From contig JBCDLH010000013.1 of the NCBI GenBank assembly GCA_038745585.1, positions 49,790-113,789 of the forward strand: a stretch of DNA of 64,000 nucleotides, read 5' to 3'. Each line of letters opens with the position of its first letter. Position 1 is the first letter of the stretch. This DNA comes from HLUCCA09 sp038745585. Lineage in GTDB: Bacteria; Pseudomonadota; Alphaproteobacteria; Rhodobacterales; Rhodobacteraceae. Both the position numbers and the translations under genes were made by a program. Shown here one piece after another: positions 34,706 to 42,398 of this stretch. The notes under the pieces were generated by a model that was given only the letters and a program-made list of their open reading frames with translations, did no database searches and was not told where the DNA came from.

Positions 34706-34766
34706 CGGTTGTTAAGTCCTTTCAGAAAAACGAGATTTCCTTAGGGCGATCTTTTATGATCTGGAT

Positions 34767-34885
34767 CAAACATTTGTTCATCCGCATGCGTTAGCTGTGT
34801 TCACGAGACCCCTCGCCGCACCGGGGCAATGATGCGGCACCTCCCTGTTGGACTGGCCGGGGCCTTGTGCCCCGGCTTTTTTTTG
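34767..34885 (+). ncRNA. Candidate small RNA with intrinsic terminator
   Basis: The stretch after the response regulator has no gene but ends in a strong terminator. A TATGAT hexamer at 34755-34760 could be a -10 box, although no good -35 is present 17 bases upstream. Transcription from it would give an RNA of about 120 bases containing a second hairpin (CCGCA and TGCGG arms around 34819-34838) and a single-stranded ACCTCCCT stretch at about 34840, which could pair with ribosome binding sites. The alternative is a long 3' untranslated region of the response regulator. The remaining bases to 35114 hold nothing that I recognise. Confidence 0.4.
34857..34885 (+). terminator. Strong Rho-independent terminator
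   Basis: GCCGGGGC at 34857-34864 pairs with GCCCCGGC at 34870-34877 across a five-base loop, followed by eight T bases at 34878-34885. It is the best intrinsic terminator in the window. It stands about 150 bases beyond the response regulator stop, which raises the question of what it ends. Confidence 0.92.
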
Positions 34886-35114
34886 CGCCATGCGCCGCCC
34901 GTCGGCGTGCGCCGACGCGGGTCGGCCGAGCGTGACGCCTGCCCATCTGCTTGGTACGAACGGTGTGACAGCGGACAGCTGACGCCGGACGGCGCGATCG
35001 CCAGCACGTGGCAGCGCCGACACCCGCTTCGCCTTGCGCGCCGTCGGTCTTCTGCCCTTGCCCCCGAGCCAGCGCAGTGCTTCAACGCTCGCTCCCTCAG
35101 CCGGAGGAGACGAC

Positions 35115-35900
35115 ATGCCCTTCACCCTCGCCACCTGGAACATCAACTCCATCCGCCTGCGCGAGGCGCTCGTGCGGCAATTGATGCGCGAGGAGGAGCC
35201 TGACATTCTGTGTTTGCAAGAGTGCAAGAGCCCGGTGGACAAGTTTCCGGATTTCGAGAAGCTCGGCTACGCCCATGTCGTCGCCCGCGGTCAGAAGGGT
35301 TACAACGGGGTCGCGATCTTCTCGCGGCTGCCACTGCGTGAGGTCGGCGCGTTCGACTTTGCCGGCCTTGGCCACGCTCGGCATGTCTCCGCCGAGATCG
35401 AAGGGGCGGGCGTCGTCGTCCACAACTTCTATGTGCCTGCTGGTGGCGACGTGCCCGACCGCGCAAAGAACGACAAGTTTGGCCAGAAGCTCGACTATGT
35501 CTCCGACATGCGCGACTGGTTCGCCGACGACAAACCGCAGAAATCCATCCTCGTGGGCGATCTCAATATCGCGCCCCTGGCGGACGATGTTTGGAGCCAT
35601 AAGCAACTGTTGAAGGTGGTCTCGCACACACCGATCGAAGTCGATCACCTTGGGCAAGCGCAGGAGGCGGGCGGCTGGGTCGATATTACGCGGCGCGACA
35701 TTCCCGAGGGAAAGCTCTATTCCTGGTGGTCTTACCGCTCGCCCGATTGGGACGCCGCCGACAAGGGCCGCCGGCTCGATCACATTTGGGCCTCCCCCGA
35801 TATCGCCGATGCCGGGCACAGCTCTCGCGTCTTGCGCCATGTGCGCGGGTGGGAAAAGCCGTCGGATCACGCCCCGGTCTTCGCGACCTTCGATCTGTAG
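35115..35900 (+). CDS. xthA: Exodeoxyribonuclease III / AP endonuclease
   Basis: An EEP-family enzyme that cuts at abasic sites in base excision repair. The 261-residue protein starts FTLATWNINSIRLREALV, has the metal-binding glutamate in ILCLQECKSPVDKFP, the SILVGDLNIAPLADDVWS active-site motif and the C-terminal KPSDHAPVFATF His. Length and motifs are those of bacterial XthA. The ATG at 35115 has GGAGGAG six bases upstream, which decides against the longer frame to 35034. Confidence 0.95.
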   Translation: MPFTLATWNINSIRLREALVRQLMREEEPDILCLQECKSPVDKFPDFEKLGYAHVVARGQKGYNGVAIFSRLPLREVGAFDFAGLGHARHVSAEIEGAGVVVHNFYVPAGGDVPDRAKNDKFGQKLDYVSDMRDWFADDKPQKSILVGDLNIAPLADDVWSHKQLLKVVSHTPIEVDHLGQAQEAGGWVDITRRDIPEGKLYSWWSYRSPDWDAADKGRRLDHIWASPDIADAGHSSRVLRHVRGWEKPSDHAPVFATFDL

Positions 35901-36148
35901 GGTCGGGTCAGAAACGCGCGCAACCGCTCCGAGGTCGCGTCGCCGAAAGGCGCGCAGCTGTTTCCACCTCGTCAGGCACCTCCGCCACTCCCAAACAGGG
36001 CCGCGCCGCACATCTGTGAAGGGCCGCACGAGCGCCCTTGGTGGGTCCCTGCCGCGCGCAACGGTCGCTTCGTCCACCAAGCCGCTTGCACGACGCGTAA
36101 CCCTGCTCCATCTAACAGGTCGACCGCCACAGAGCTTAGGAGATCCCG

Positions 36149-37075
36149 ATGTTCGGACTAGGACAGCCCAAGCCTGCCCCCGCCGCCGGGGACGATCTTG
36201 TAAAGGACGTGACCGAGGCGACGTTCATGACCGACGTTGTCGACGCCTCGACGCAGGTGCCGATCATTGTCGATTTCTGGGCGACATGGTGCGGGCCTTG
36301 CAAGACCCTGACGCCAATGCTCGAAGACGCGGTGCGCGCCGCGGGCGGCGCGGTAAAAATGGTCAAGGTCGATGTCGACCAAAACCAGCAGATCGCCGCG
36401 CAACTTCGCATTCAATCGATCCCGACGATCTATGCCTTCTGGCAGGGTCAGCCGGTCGATGGGTTTCAGGGCGCCGTCCCGCAATCGGAGATCAAGGCCT
36501 TTGTCGACCGTCTGATTGAGCTGTCGGGCGGCGCGGCCGCGGCGGGCGGCGGCCTCGACGAGGCGATTGCTGCGGCCGAAGAGATGCTCACCCAAGGCGC
36601 TGCCGTCGATGCCGCCCAGACCTTTGCTGCCATCCTTGGCGAGGACGGCGAAAACGTGGCTGCGCTTTCCGGTCTGGCGCGTGCGCATCTCGCGCTGGGC
36701 GAGATCGACAAGGCCGATGGCATCCTGTCGACAGCGCCCGAGGCGAGCTTTAACGCGCCCGAGTTGGAGACCGTGCGCGCGCAGATTGACCTTGCGCGCC
36801 AAGCCCAAAAGGCAGGCCCGCTCGACGAGCTTCGCGCCAAGCTCGGCGCCAACCCCGGCGACCATCAGGCGCGGCTCGATCTTGCCACTGCGCTCCATGC
36901 CGCGGGTGAGACCGAGGAGGCCGTCAATGCCTTGTTGGAGCTCTTCCGACGCGACCGCGAGTGGAATGACGGCGCGGCCAAGGCCCAACTTTTCAAGATC
37001 TTCGATGCCTTGCCGCCACAAGACCCGGTCGTGCTCAAAGGACGGCGCAAGCTCTCCTCCATGATCTTCGCATAA
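36149..37075 (+). CDS. CnoX/YbbN-type thioredoxin-TPR chaperone
   Basis: A 308-residue cytoplasmic protein with an N-terminal thioredoxin domain (about 20-110) and a C-terminal TPR-like helical region (about 120-300). The redox motif is WATWCGPCK with Cys-48 and Cys-51. In E. coli YbbN (CnoX) the second cysteine alone remains, while the Caulobacter form keeps both, so this one resembles the redox-active type. CnoX holds unfolding proteins during oxidative stress and hands them to GroEL or DnaK. The LON-domain gene follows 40 bases later. Confidence 0.88.
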   Translation: MFGLGQPKPAPAAGDDLVKDVTEATFMTDVVDASTQVPIIVDFWATWCGPCKTLTPMLEDAVRAAGGAVKMVKVDVDQNQQIAAQLRIQSIPTIYAFWQGQPVDGFQGAVPQSEIKAFVDRLIELSGGAAAAGGGLDEAIAAAEEMLTQGAAVDAAQTFAAILGEDGENVAALSGLARAHLALGEIDKADGILSTAPEASFNAPELETVRAQIDLARQAQKAGPLDELRAKLGANPGDHQARLDLATALHAAGETEEAVNALLELFRRDREWNDGAAKAQLFKIFDALPPQDPVVLKGRRKLSSMIFA

Positions 37076-37115
37076 GGACGATTGCCGTCTTTGTCTGCGC
37101 CGCTACGTGTCGCCT

Positions 37116-37766
37116 ATGAACATAACAGCCGATCTGCCTGAAACGATTCCCGTCTTTCCGCTGCCGCGTGCTCTGCTTCTGCCGCGCGCCCGGCTGCCAT
37201 TGAATATCTTCGAGCCGCACTACCTCGCGATGCTCGACGATTGCTTGAAGACAAAAGAGCGGCTGATCGGCATGGTGCAGCCGCGCGATGTGCCCGATGG
37301 AGCGAAGGATCGCCTGCATACGATCGGTTGCGCCGGGCGCCTCACCGCGTTTTCAGAGACAGAAGATGGTCGGTACATGATTACGCTCAGCGGCGTCTCG
37401 CGTTTTCGCATTGCCGCGGAGGTCGAAGGATTCACGCCCTATCGTCGCGCGCAAGTTGAGTGGGCTGGCTTCGACCGTGATCTGGGCGGAGTCGAGAAGG
37501 ATCCCGCCTTTGACCGCGACGGTTTTCTGGAGCTGCTGTCGCGGTTTTTTACGGCGCGGTCGCTTTCGACGGATTGGGACAGTCTAAAAGACGCCGAAGA
37601 AGAGCTTTTGATCAATTCGCTTTCCATGCTTTGCCCCTTCGAGGCCGAGGAAAAGCAAGCCCTGCTTGAAGCGCCCTCGCTCGCCACGCGAAGAGAAACG
37701 CTGGTCACTCTCATCGAGTTCTCTCTGCGCGGCGGCGGTGGCGAGGGGCGCGAGGCGATACAGTGA
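37116..37766 (+). CDS. LON N-terminal substrate-binding domain protein
   Basis: A 216-residue stand-alone LON substrate-recognition domain with no AAA+ or protease part. The pattern PVFPLPRALLLPRARLPLNIFEPHYLAML is the LON start, followed by IGMVQPR and the GRLTAFSETEDGRYMITLSGVSRFRI strands. It may bind unfolded proteins or act as an adaptor. I start at the ATG at 37116; a GTG at 37107 is three codons earlier. The stop overlaps the next start by one base (TGATG), suggesting coupling. Confidence 0.88.
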   Translation: MNITADLPETIPVFPLPRALLLPRARLPLNIFEPHYLAMLDDCLKTKERLIGMVQPRDVPDGAKDRLHTIGCAGRLTAFSETEDGRYMITLSGVSRFRIAAEVEGFTPYRRAQVEWAGFDRDLGGVEKDPAFDRDGFLELLSRFFTARSLSTDWDSLKDAEEELLINSLSMLCPFEAEEKQALLEAPSLATRRETLVTLIEFSLRGGGGEGREAIQ

Positions 37767-37984
37767 TGGCAGAGCCTGAGGCCGAGGCTGAGCCCCTCAC
37801 CTTCGAAGCGCGCGATTACGATCGACGCATGCTCGAAGCGCTGGTTTGCCCCCAGACCCAAGCGCAGCTCACATTCGACGCAAGCGCGCAGGAACTTATC
37901 TCCCGCGCCGCCCACCTTGCCTATCCGATACGCAACGGCATCCCCGTGATGCTGGTCGATGAGGCGCGGCCTTTGGAAGATTAA
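37766..37984 (+). CDS. Trm112-family protein
   Basis: A 72-residue zinc-ribbon-like protein of the Trm112/YcaR type. It keeps the conserved core MLEALVCPQTQAQLTFD and the C-terminal AYPIRNGIPVMLVDEARPL. Members bind and stabilise methyltransferases in eukaryotes; the bacterial role is less clear. Only one cysteine of the usual zinc set is visible (Cys in LVCPQ), which is common in bacterial short forms. It is translationally coupled to the LON-domain gene. Confidence 0.85.
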   Translation: MAEPEAEAEPLTFEARDYDRRMLEALVCPQTQAQLTFDASAQELISRAAHLAYPIRNGIPVMLVDEARPLED

Positions 37985-38048
37985 CCTTAAGCATTCCTTA
38001 GGACGACTCAGCGATGCAGACGAGATTGGAGCCAGTGGACCCCGCCGA

Positions 38049-38393
38049 GTGCATCGCAATCCAACCCCCAAGCACCCTGCCGATGAGTTAGCAGAGCTGC
38101 GAGAGGAACTCAGAGCCATCAAGCGCCGTGAGGCTGAGCTCCGCGGTCGGCTTGTCGCCGATCCGTAGCTTCGATGCGGTTCCTTATATCGTGTGGAGGT
38201 TTCACGATCCTCGCGCCGCGTCTTTCTCAAAGAGAAACTCCCACCACACATTTTGCACGATCCGAAGCTTTGGCAGCGCCGTGAGGCTGCAGTCGTCCGT
38301 GTAATGGAGCGCGAGATTGCGTTCCGCCAACCGCGCCAAGGTGCGGCTGTCTTCAATGAGGCAGAACTCGAATACGTGATCGAACCAGACTAA
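38049..38393 (+). pseudogene. Small conserved-type protein split by an in-frame TAG
   Basis: Two open stretches lie in the same frame, separated only by a TAG at 38166-38168. The first reads ADELAELREELRAIKRREAEL and ends RLVADP. The second reads VSRSSRRVFLKEKLPPHIL and continues DPKLWQRREAAVVRV. I recall small Rhodobacteraceae proteins that join these two parts (a charged N-terminal helix, then a VFL...LPP.IL.DP segment), so this looks like one gene of about 115 codons with a single nonsense change. It may be a recent pseudogene, a sequencing error or read-through. The start is probably the GTG at 38049. Its 3' end meets the UbiH-family gene from the other strand. Confidence 0.6.
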
Positions 38394-39616
38394 ACGGCCA
38401 GCCCGCGCAGGAGGCGTGGCACATCGCCTGTTAGCCCGGCCGCCTCGCGGATGAACCGGCGCCGGAGGCCTGGCAGGCGCGAAACGGCGCCGAGGCCAAG
38501 ATCACGGCCCAGGCGGAGGATGGGATTGTCGTTGGAAAAGAGGCGATTGAACCCGTCGGTGGCGACGGCAAGCGCAGTTCGGTCAAACGCCCGCCACCGC
38601 CGGTGCCGCTCCAGCACTGCCATCGTCCCGATATCCTCTCCGCGCCGTCGCGCTTCGGCGAGGACTTCGGCCAGGGCGCCAACATCGCGTAAGCCTTGGT
38701 TCAGCCCCTGCCCGGCGATCGGGTGAATGCCCTGCGCCGCATCGCCGACCAGCGCAAGCCGCGGCGCCACAATCCGGTTCGCCAGCGTAAGGTTCAGCGG
38801 ATAGGCGTAGCGCGCGCCGGCGAGGGAGATCTCGCCAAGAAAGGCGCCAAAGCGCGGCCGAAGCACGTCGAGAAATGCGGTATCGTCGAGCGTCGCATAG
38901 TGTTCGGCCAAAGGTGTCCGCTCGCTCCAAACGATGGACGCGCGGTTGCCCTTCAACGGCAAGATGGCGAGCGGCCCCCCGGGCATAAAGAACTGGTGCG
39001 CCTCGCCCTCATGCGGGGCCTCATGGGCCACAGCGCAGACGAGTGCGGTCTGGCCATAGCCCCAGCCTGTCCGCGTGATCCCGGCTCGCGCAGCGACACC
39101 GCTTCGCCGTCCATCGGCGCCGACAACGAGCGCGGCCGTCAGCGTGGCGCCCGAGGCGAGCGTCACCTGGGCACCAGCGGGGCCGATCTCCTGGGCGACG
39201 ACAGTCTCCTCCGGCCGGTGCATCACCAGCGGCTCGGCTTCGATTGCGGCGAGAAAGGCGCGGCGCAAGTGCCTGTCCTCGACCATAAAGCCCATGGGCC
39301 CTTCGTCGATTTCGGCATGGTCAAACTCAAGAAAGAGCGGCGAGGCCCCTTCGCCCGGCCGCCCGTCACTCGCGCGGATCTTAAGGATCGGCTGCGTGTC
39401 TGCGGCAACGGCGTCCCACAGCCCAAGCGCGCCAAGCATGCGCTTTGAGGCGAGCGCCAGGGCATAGGAGCGCCCATCAAAAGCATCCTCCCCGCGCGTT
39501 GTGCTCGCGAGCCGGTCGATCACAAGGCTCGACAGCCCGCCCTGCGCCGCGGCAAGCGCAAGCGCACACCCGTTGAGCCCGCCACCCACGATCAAAATGT
39601 CTGCGTCCTGTGCCAT
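38390..39616 (-). CDS. ubiH: UbiH/UbiF-family FAD-dependent hydroxylase
   Basis: A flavoprotein monooxygenase of ubiquinone ring hydroxylation, 408 residues from the ATG at 39616. It has the FAD-binding GxGxxG in DILIVGGGLNGCALALAAAQGG, the DG motif in LVVGADGRRSGVAARAG and the GD motif in RLALVGDAAQGIHPIAGQGLNQGLRD. The UbiH/UbiF/UbiI types cannot be told apart by eye, so the symbol is tentative. The frame remains open to 41068 but that part is antisense to the amidase. ubiE and ubiB lie elsewhere in the window, so the pathway genes are scattered. Confidence 0.85.
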   Translation of the reverse strand: MAQDADILIVGGGLNGCALALAAAQGGLSSLVIDRLASTTRGEDAFDGRSYALALASKRMLGALGLWDAVAADTQPILKIRASDGRPGEGASPLFLEFDHAEIDEGPMGFMVEDRHLRRAFLAAIEAEPLVMHRPEETVVAQEIGPAGAQVTLASGATLTAALVVGADGRRSGVAARAGITRTGWGYGQTALVCAVAHEAPHEGEAHQFFMPGGPLAILPLKGNRASIVWSERTPLAEHYATLDDTAFLDVLRPRFGAFLGEISLAGARYAYPLNLTLANRIVAPRLALVGDAAQGIHPIAGQGLNQGLRDVGALAEVLAEARRRGEDIGTMAVLERHRRWRAFDRTALAVATDGFNRLFSNDNPILRLGRDLGLGAVSRLPGLRRRFIREAAGLTGDVPRLLRGLAV

Positions 39617-39706
39617 GCGCTGAGAGATACGGCGGCCCCCGGGATTGTCCAGGCGCCCACCTGCCGCTAGCGTCGCGCGGCAGCGGCAACCAACGGGCAG
39701 GGTGCG

Positions 39707-41029
39707 ATGGGCGAGCAAAAGAGCGCGGCAGAGCTCGGGCGAGAGATTGATGCGGGCCGGGTGGACCCGGTCGCGCTGACCGAAGAGATGCTCGCCTCGA
39801 TCCAAAACCACGCCTTTGGCAGCCGGATCTATGCGCGCACGACGCCGGAGCGCGCCCGCGCAGAAGCCGCTGCTGCCCGCGAACGGGCCAAGCTCGGTCT
39901 CCGCCGGTCGCCGCTCGATGGCGTTCCGATCTCCTGGAAGGACCTCTATGACACCGCGGGTGTGGCAACCGAGGGCGGCTCGGCGCTCCTCAAGGGGCGC
40001 GTGCCAACCGAGGACGCCCAAGTCCTGCGGCACGCGAGCCAGGCCGGGCTTGTTTGCCTCGGCAAGACCCATCAGACCGAACTCGCCTTTTCGGGTCTGG
40101 GCCTCAATCCGATGACCGCGAGCCCGCCCTGCGTCAATGACCACGATGCGGTGTCGGGCGGCTCGTCGTCCGGCGCGGCCGCCTCGGTCGCGTTCGGGCT
40201 GGCGGGCGCTGGGATCGGCTCGGACACGGGCGGGTCCGTGCGCGTGCCCGCTGCGTGGAACGACCTTGTGGGGCTCAAGACGACATCGGGGCGGCTGCCA
40301 CTGACAGGCGTTTTGCCCCTGGCGGCGCGCTTCGACACGGTGGGCCCGCTGACGCGCAGTGTCGAGGACGCAGCGCTCCTTCTCGCCGCGCTGGAGGGGA
40401 GCGCGCCGCCCGATCTTCGCGGCGCAAACCCGCAAGGTCTGCGCTTTCTGAACCTGCTGACCGTCGCCCACGACGGTATCCGCGCGGGCCCCGCCGCGGC
40501 CCATGCGGACGCGCTCACAAAGCTCTCTAAGTCGGGTGTCCACATCGACGACGGCGAGATTGCCGCCGTCGGCGAAGCGCTCTCGATGGCTGGCGTGATC
40601 TATACGCCTGAGACCTACGGGACATGGCGCGACGCGATCGAGGCCAATCCCGACGCCATGTTCCCGCCCGTGCGCGAACGTTTCCGCGCGGGCAAGGACT
40701 TCTCGGGTCCGGATTACGTCGCCGCGTGGCAGCGGCTCGACATGTTGCGCGCGGCCTTTGCCGAGGAGAGTGCGGGCTATGACGCCGTGATCGTCCCGAC
40801 AGCACCGATCCTGCCGCCGAAACAGCACGCGGTGCTCGAGGATCATGACCTCTTCACCTCGGAGAACCTCTTGGCCCTGCGCAACACGCGCATCGGCAAC
40901 ATGATGGGACTTTGCGCCCTCACTCTGCCAGTGGGACACGCCTCCTGCGGGCTCTCCCTGCTGGCCCCGCCGAACCAGGAAGAACGCCTTTTGCGGATCG
41001 GCGCCGCGCTCGAAGCACTCCTCGCGTAG
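39707..41029 (+). CDS. Amidase (amidase-signature family)
   Basis: A 440-residue hydrolase of the amidase signature family, with the Ser-cisSer-Lys triad at Lys-78 (PISWKDLYD), Ser-153 in GGSSSGAAAS and the nucleophile Ser-177 in GSDTGGSVRVPA. It should hydrolyse a linear amide, but no sequence feature shows the substrate. GatA is unlikely because there is no gatB or gatC nearby and the C-terminus does not fit. It is divergent from the hydroxylase and followed by an aminotransferase 160 bases later. Confidence 0.85.
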   Translation: MGEQKSAAELGREIDAGRVDPVALTEEMLASIQNHAFGSRIYARTTPERARAEAAAARERAKLGLRRSPLDGVPISWKDLYDTAGVATEGGSALLKGRVPTEDAQVLRHASQAGLVCLGKTHQTELAFSGLGLNPMTASPPCVNDHDAVSGGSSSGAAASVAFGLAGAGIGSDTGGSVRVPAAWNDLVGLKTTSGRLPLTGVLPLAARFDTVGPLTRSVEDAALLLAALEGSAPPDLRGANPQGLRFLNLLTVAHDGIRAGPAAAHADALTKLSKSGVHIDDGEIAAVGEALSMAGVIYTPETYGTWRDAIEANPDAMFPPVRERFRAGKDFSGPDYVAAWQRLDMLRAAFAEESAGYDAVIVPTAPILPPKQHAVLEDHDLFTSENLLALRNTRIGNMMGLCALTLPVGHASCGLSLLAPPNQEERLLRIGAALEALLA

Positions 41030-41190
41030 GCGCCGGTGCCGCAAGTGCCGCTCCGGCCGAAATGCCACAAGCCGGCCTGCCGCCGCCCGATCTGCTGGAC
41101 CGGGGCCCGCCGCCCAGCTAGGGTCAACTCAACGGGGCGAGAGTGACCCCGACCGAGGCAGTAATCATTTCGAGCGGTGAGCCCCCGCAG

Positions 41191-42387
41191 ATGACGGTCC
41201 CACAGCGGTTTTCGGACCTGCCCGAATACGCCTTTCCGCGCTTGCGGAGCCTGCTCGCCGGCCTGTCGCCGGGAGGGGACCCGGTGGATATGACCATTGG
41301 CGAGCCGCGTCATGCCATGCCCGCTTTCGTGGCCGACGTCCTCACGGAGCACCAGGCGGACTTTGCCAAATACCCGCCGAACGAGGGAACGCCGGGCCTC
41401 CGTGCGGCCATCGCGGACTGGATCGCCACGCGCTACGGCGCACCGGCCGATCCCGAGACCGAAATCATGGCCCTAAATGGCACGCGCGAGGGGCTATTTA
41501 ATGCAGGGCTCGCGCTTTGCCCCGAGGAAAAGCGCGGTGCCGCGCCCCTCGTTCTCGTCCCAAACCCGTTCTATCAAGTCTATGCCGTTGCGGCGCGGGC
41601 AGCAGGCGCGCAGCCGCATTACGTGAACGCGACCGAAGAGACGGGCTTTCTGCCCGATTTCGCGTCGCTGCCCGGGGACATCCTCGATCGGACGGCCATC
41701 GCTTATCTCTGCTCCCCGTCAAACCCGCAAGGCGCCGTCGCGGATGCTACCTATTGGAAAACGCTCCTGGCCCTTGCCGAAACGCACGACTTCGTTGTGT
41801 TCGCCGATGAGTGCTACTCCGAGATCTGGCGCGACGCGCCCCCGCCCGGCGCTTGGCAAGTGGCCGACGAGATGGGGCTCTCGCGCGACCGCGTCGTGAT
41901 CTTTCATTCGCTTTCCAAGCGCTCCAACCTGCCCGGGCTGCGCGCGGGCTTCTGCGCGACAGGGGCGCGCAATATGGCCGAGCTGAAGCAACTCCGCTCT
42001 TATGCTGGCGCGCCGCTGCCGCTCCCGGTGCAGCACGCGGCCGAAGCGGTCTGGCGCGATGAGGCGCATGTCGTAGCCTCCCGCGCGCTCTACCAGGAAA
42101 AGTTCAAAGACGCCGACGCGGTCTTTGCTGGTTTCAAAGGATACTTTCCGCCCCAGGGCGGGTTCTTTTTGTGGCTGCCCGTGCCCGAGGGGGTCGGCAC
42201 CGGCGAGGCGGCCGCAAAGCAGCTCTGGGCGGAAGCAGGGGTCAAGGTCTTGCCCGGCGCCTATCTCAGCCGCGACACCGACGCCGGCAATCCGGGCGGA
42301 CGCTATATCCGCATTGCAATGGTGGCGGAGAAAAACGAGATGGTCCGCGGCCTTCGCGCCGTGCGTACCATCCTGGACAGGGGGTGA
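41191..42387 (+). CDS. Class I/II aminotransferase, DapC-like
   Basis: A PLP-dependent fold type I enzyme of 398 residues. The PLP lysine lies in HSLSKRSNLPGLRAGF, preceded by FADECYSEIWRD; the N-terminal part has PLEVPKYPPNEGTPGLRAAI-like sequence (here FAKYPPNEGTPGLRAAIADW). The SLSKRSN pattern is characteristic of N-succinyldiaminopimelate aminotransferases (DapC) in lysine/peptidoglycan synthesis, so that is my first choice. The ATG at 41191 is preferred over the upstream GTG. ftsK starts 11 bases after the stop. Confidence 0.85.
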   Translation: MTVPQRFSDLPEYAFPRLRSLLAGLSPGGDPVDMTIGEPRHAMPAFVADVLTEHQADFAKYPPNEGTPGLRAAIADWIATRYGAPADPETEIMALNGTREGLFNAGLALCPEEKRGAAPLVLVPNPFYQVYAVAARAAGAQPHYVNATEETGFLPDFASLPGDILDRTAIAYLCSPSNPQGAVADATYWKTLLALAETHDFVVFADECYSEIWRDAPPPGAWQVADEMGLSRDRVVIFHSLSKRSNLPGLRAGFCATGARNMAELKQLRSYAGAPLPLPVQHAAEAVWRDEAHVVASRALYQEKFKDADAVFAGFKGYFPPQGGFFLWLPVPEGVGTGEAAAKQLWAEAGVKVLPGAYLSRDTDAGNPGGRYIRIAMVAEKNEMVRGLRAVRTILDRG

Positions 42388-42398
42388 AAGAGGAACGC

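Noticed and set aside
39617..41068. N-terminal extension of the UbiH-family frame over the amidase gene
   Set aside because: The extension is antisense to a clear amidase and is Arg-rich. The flavin-binding N-terminus begins at 39616.
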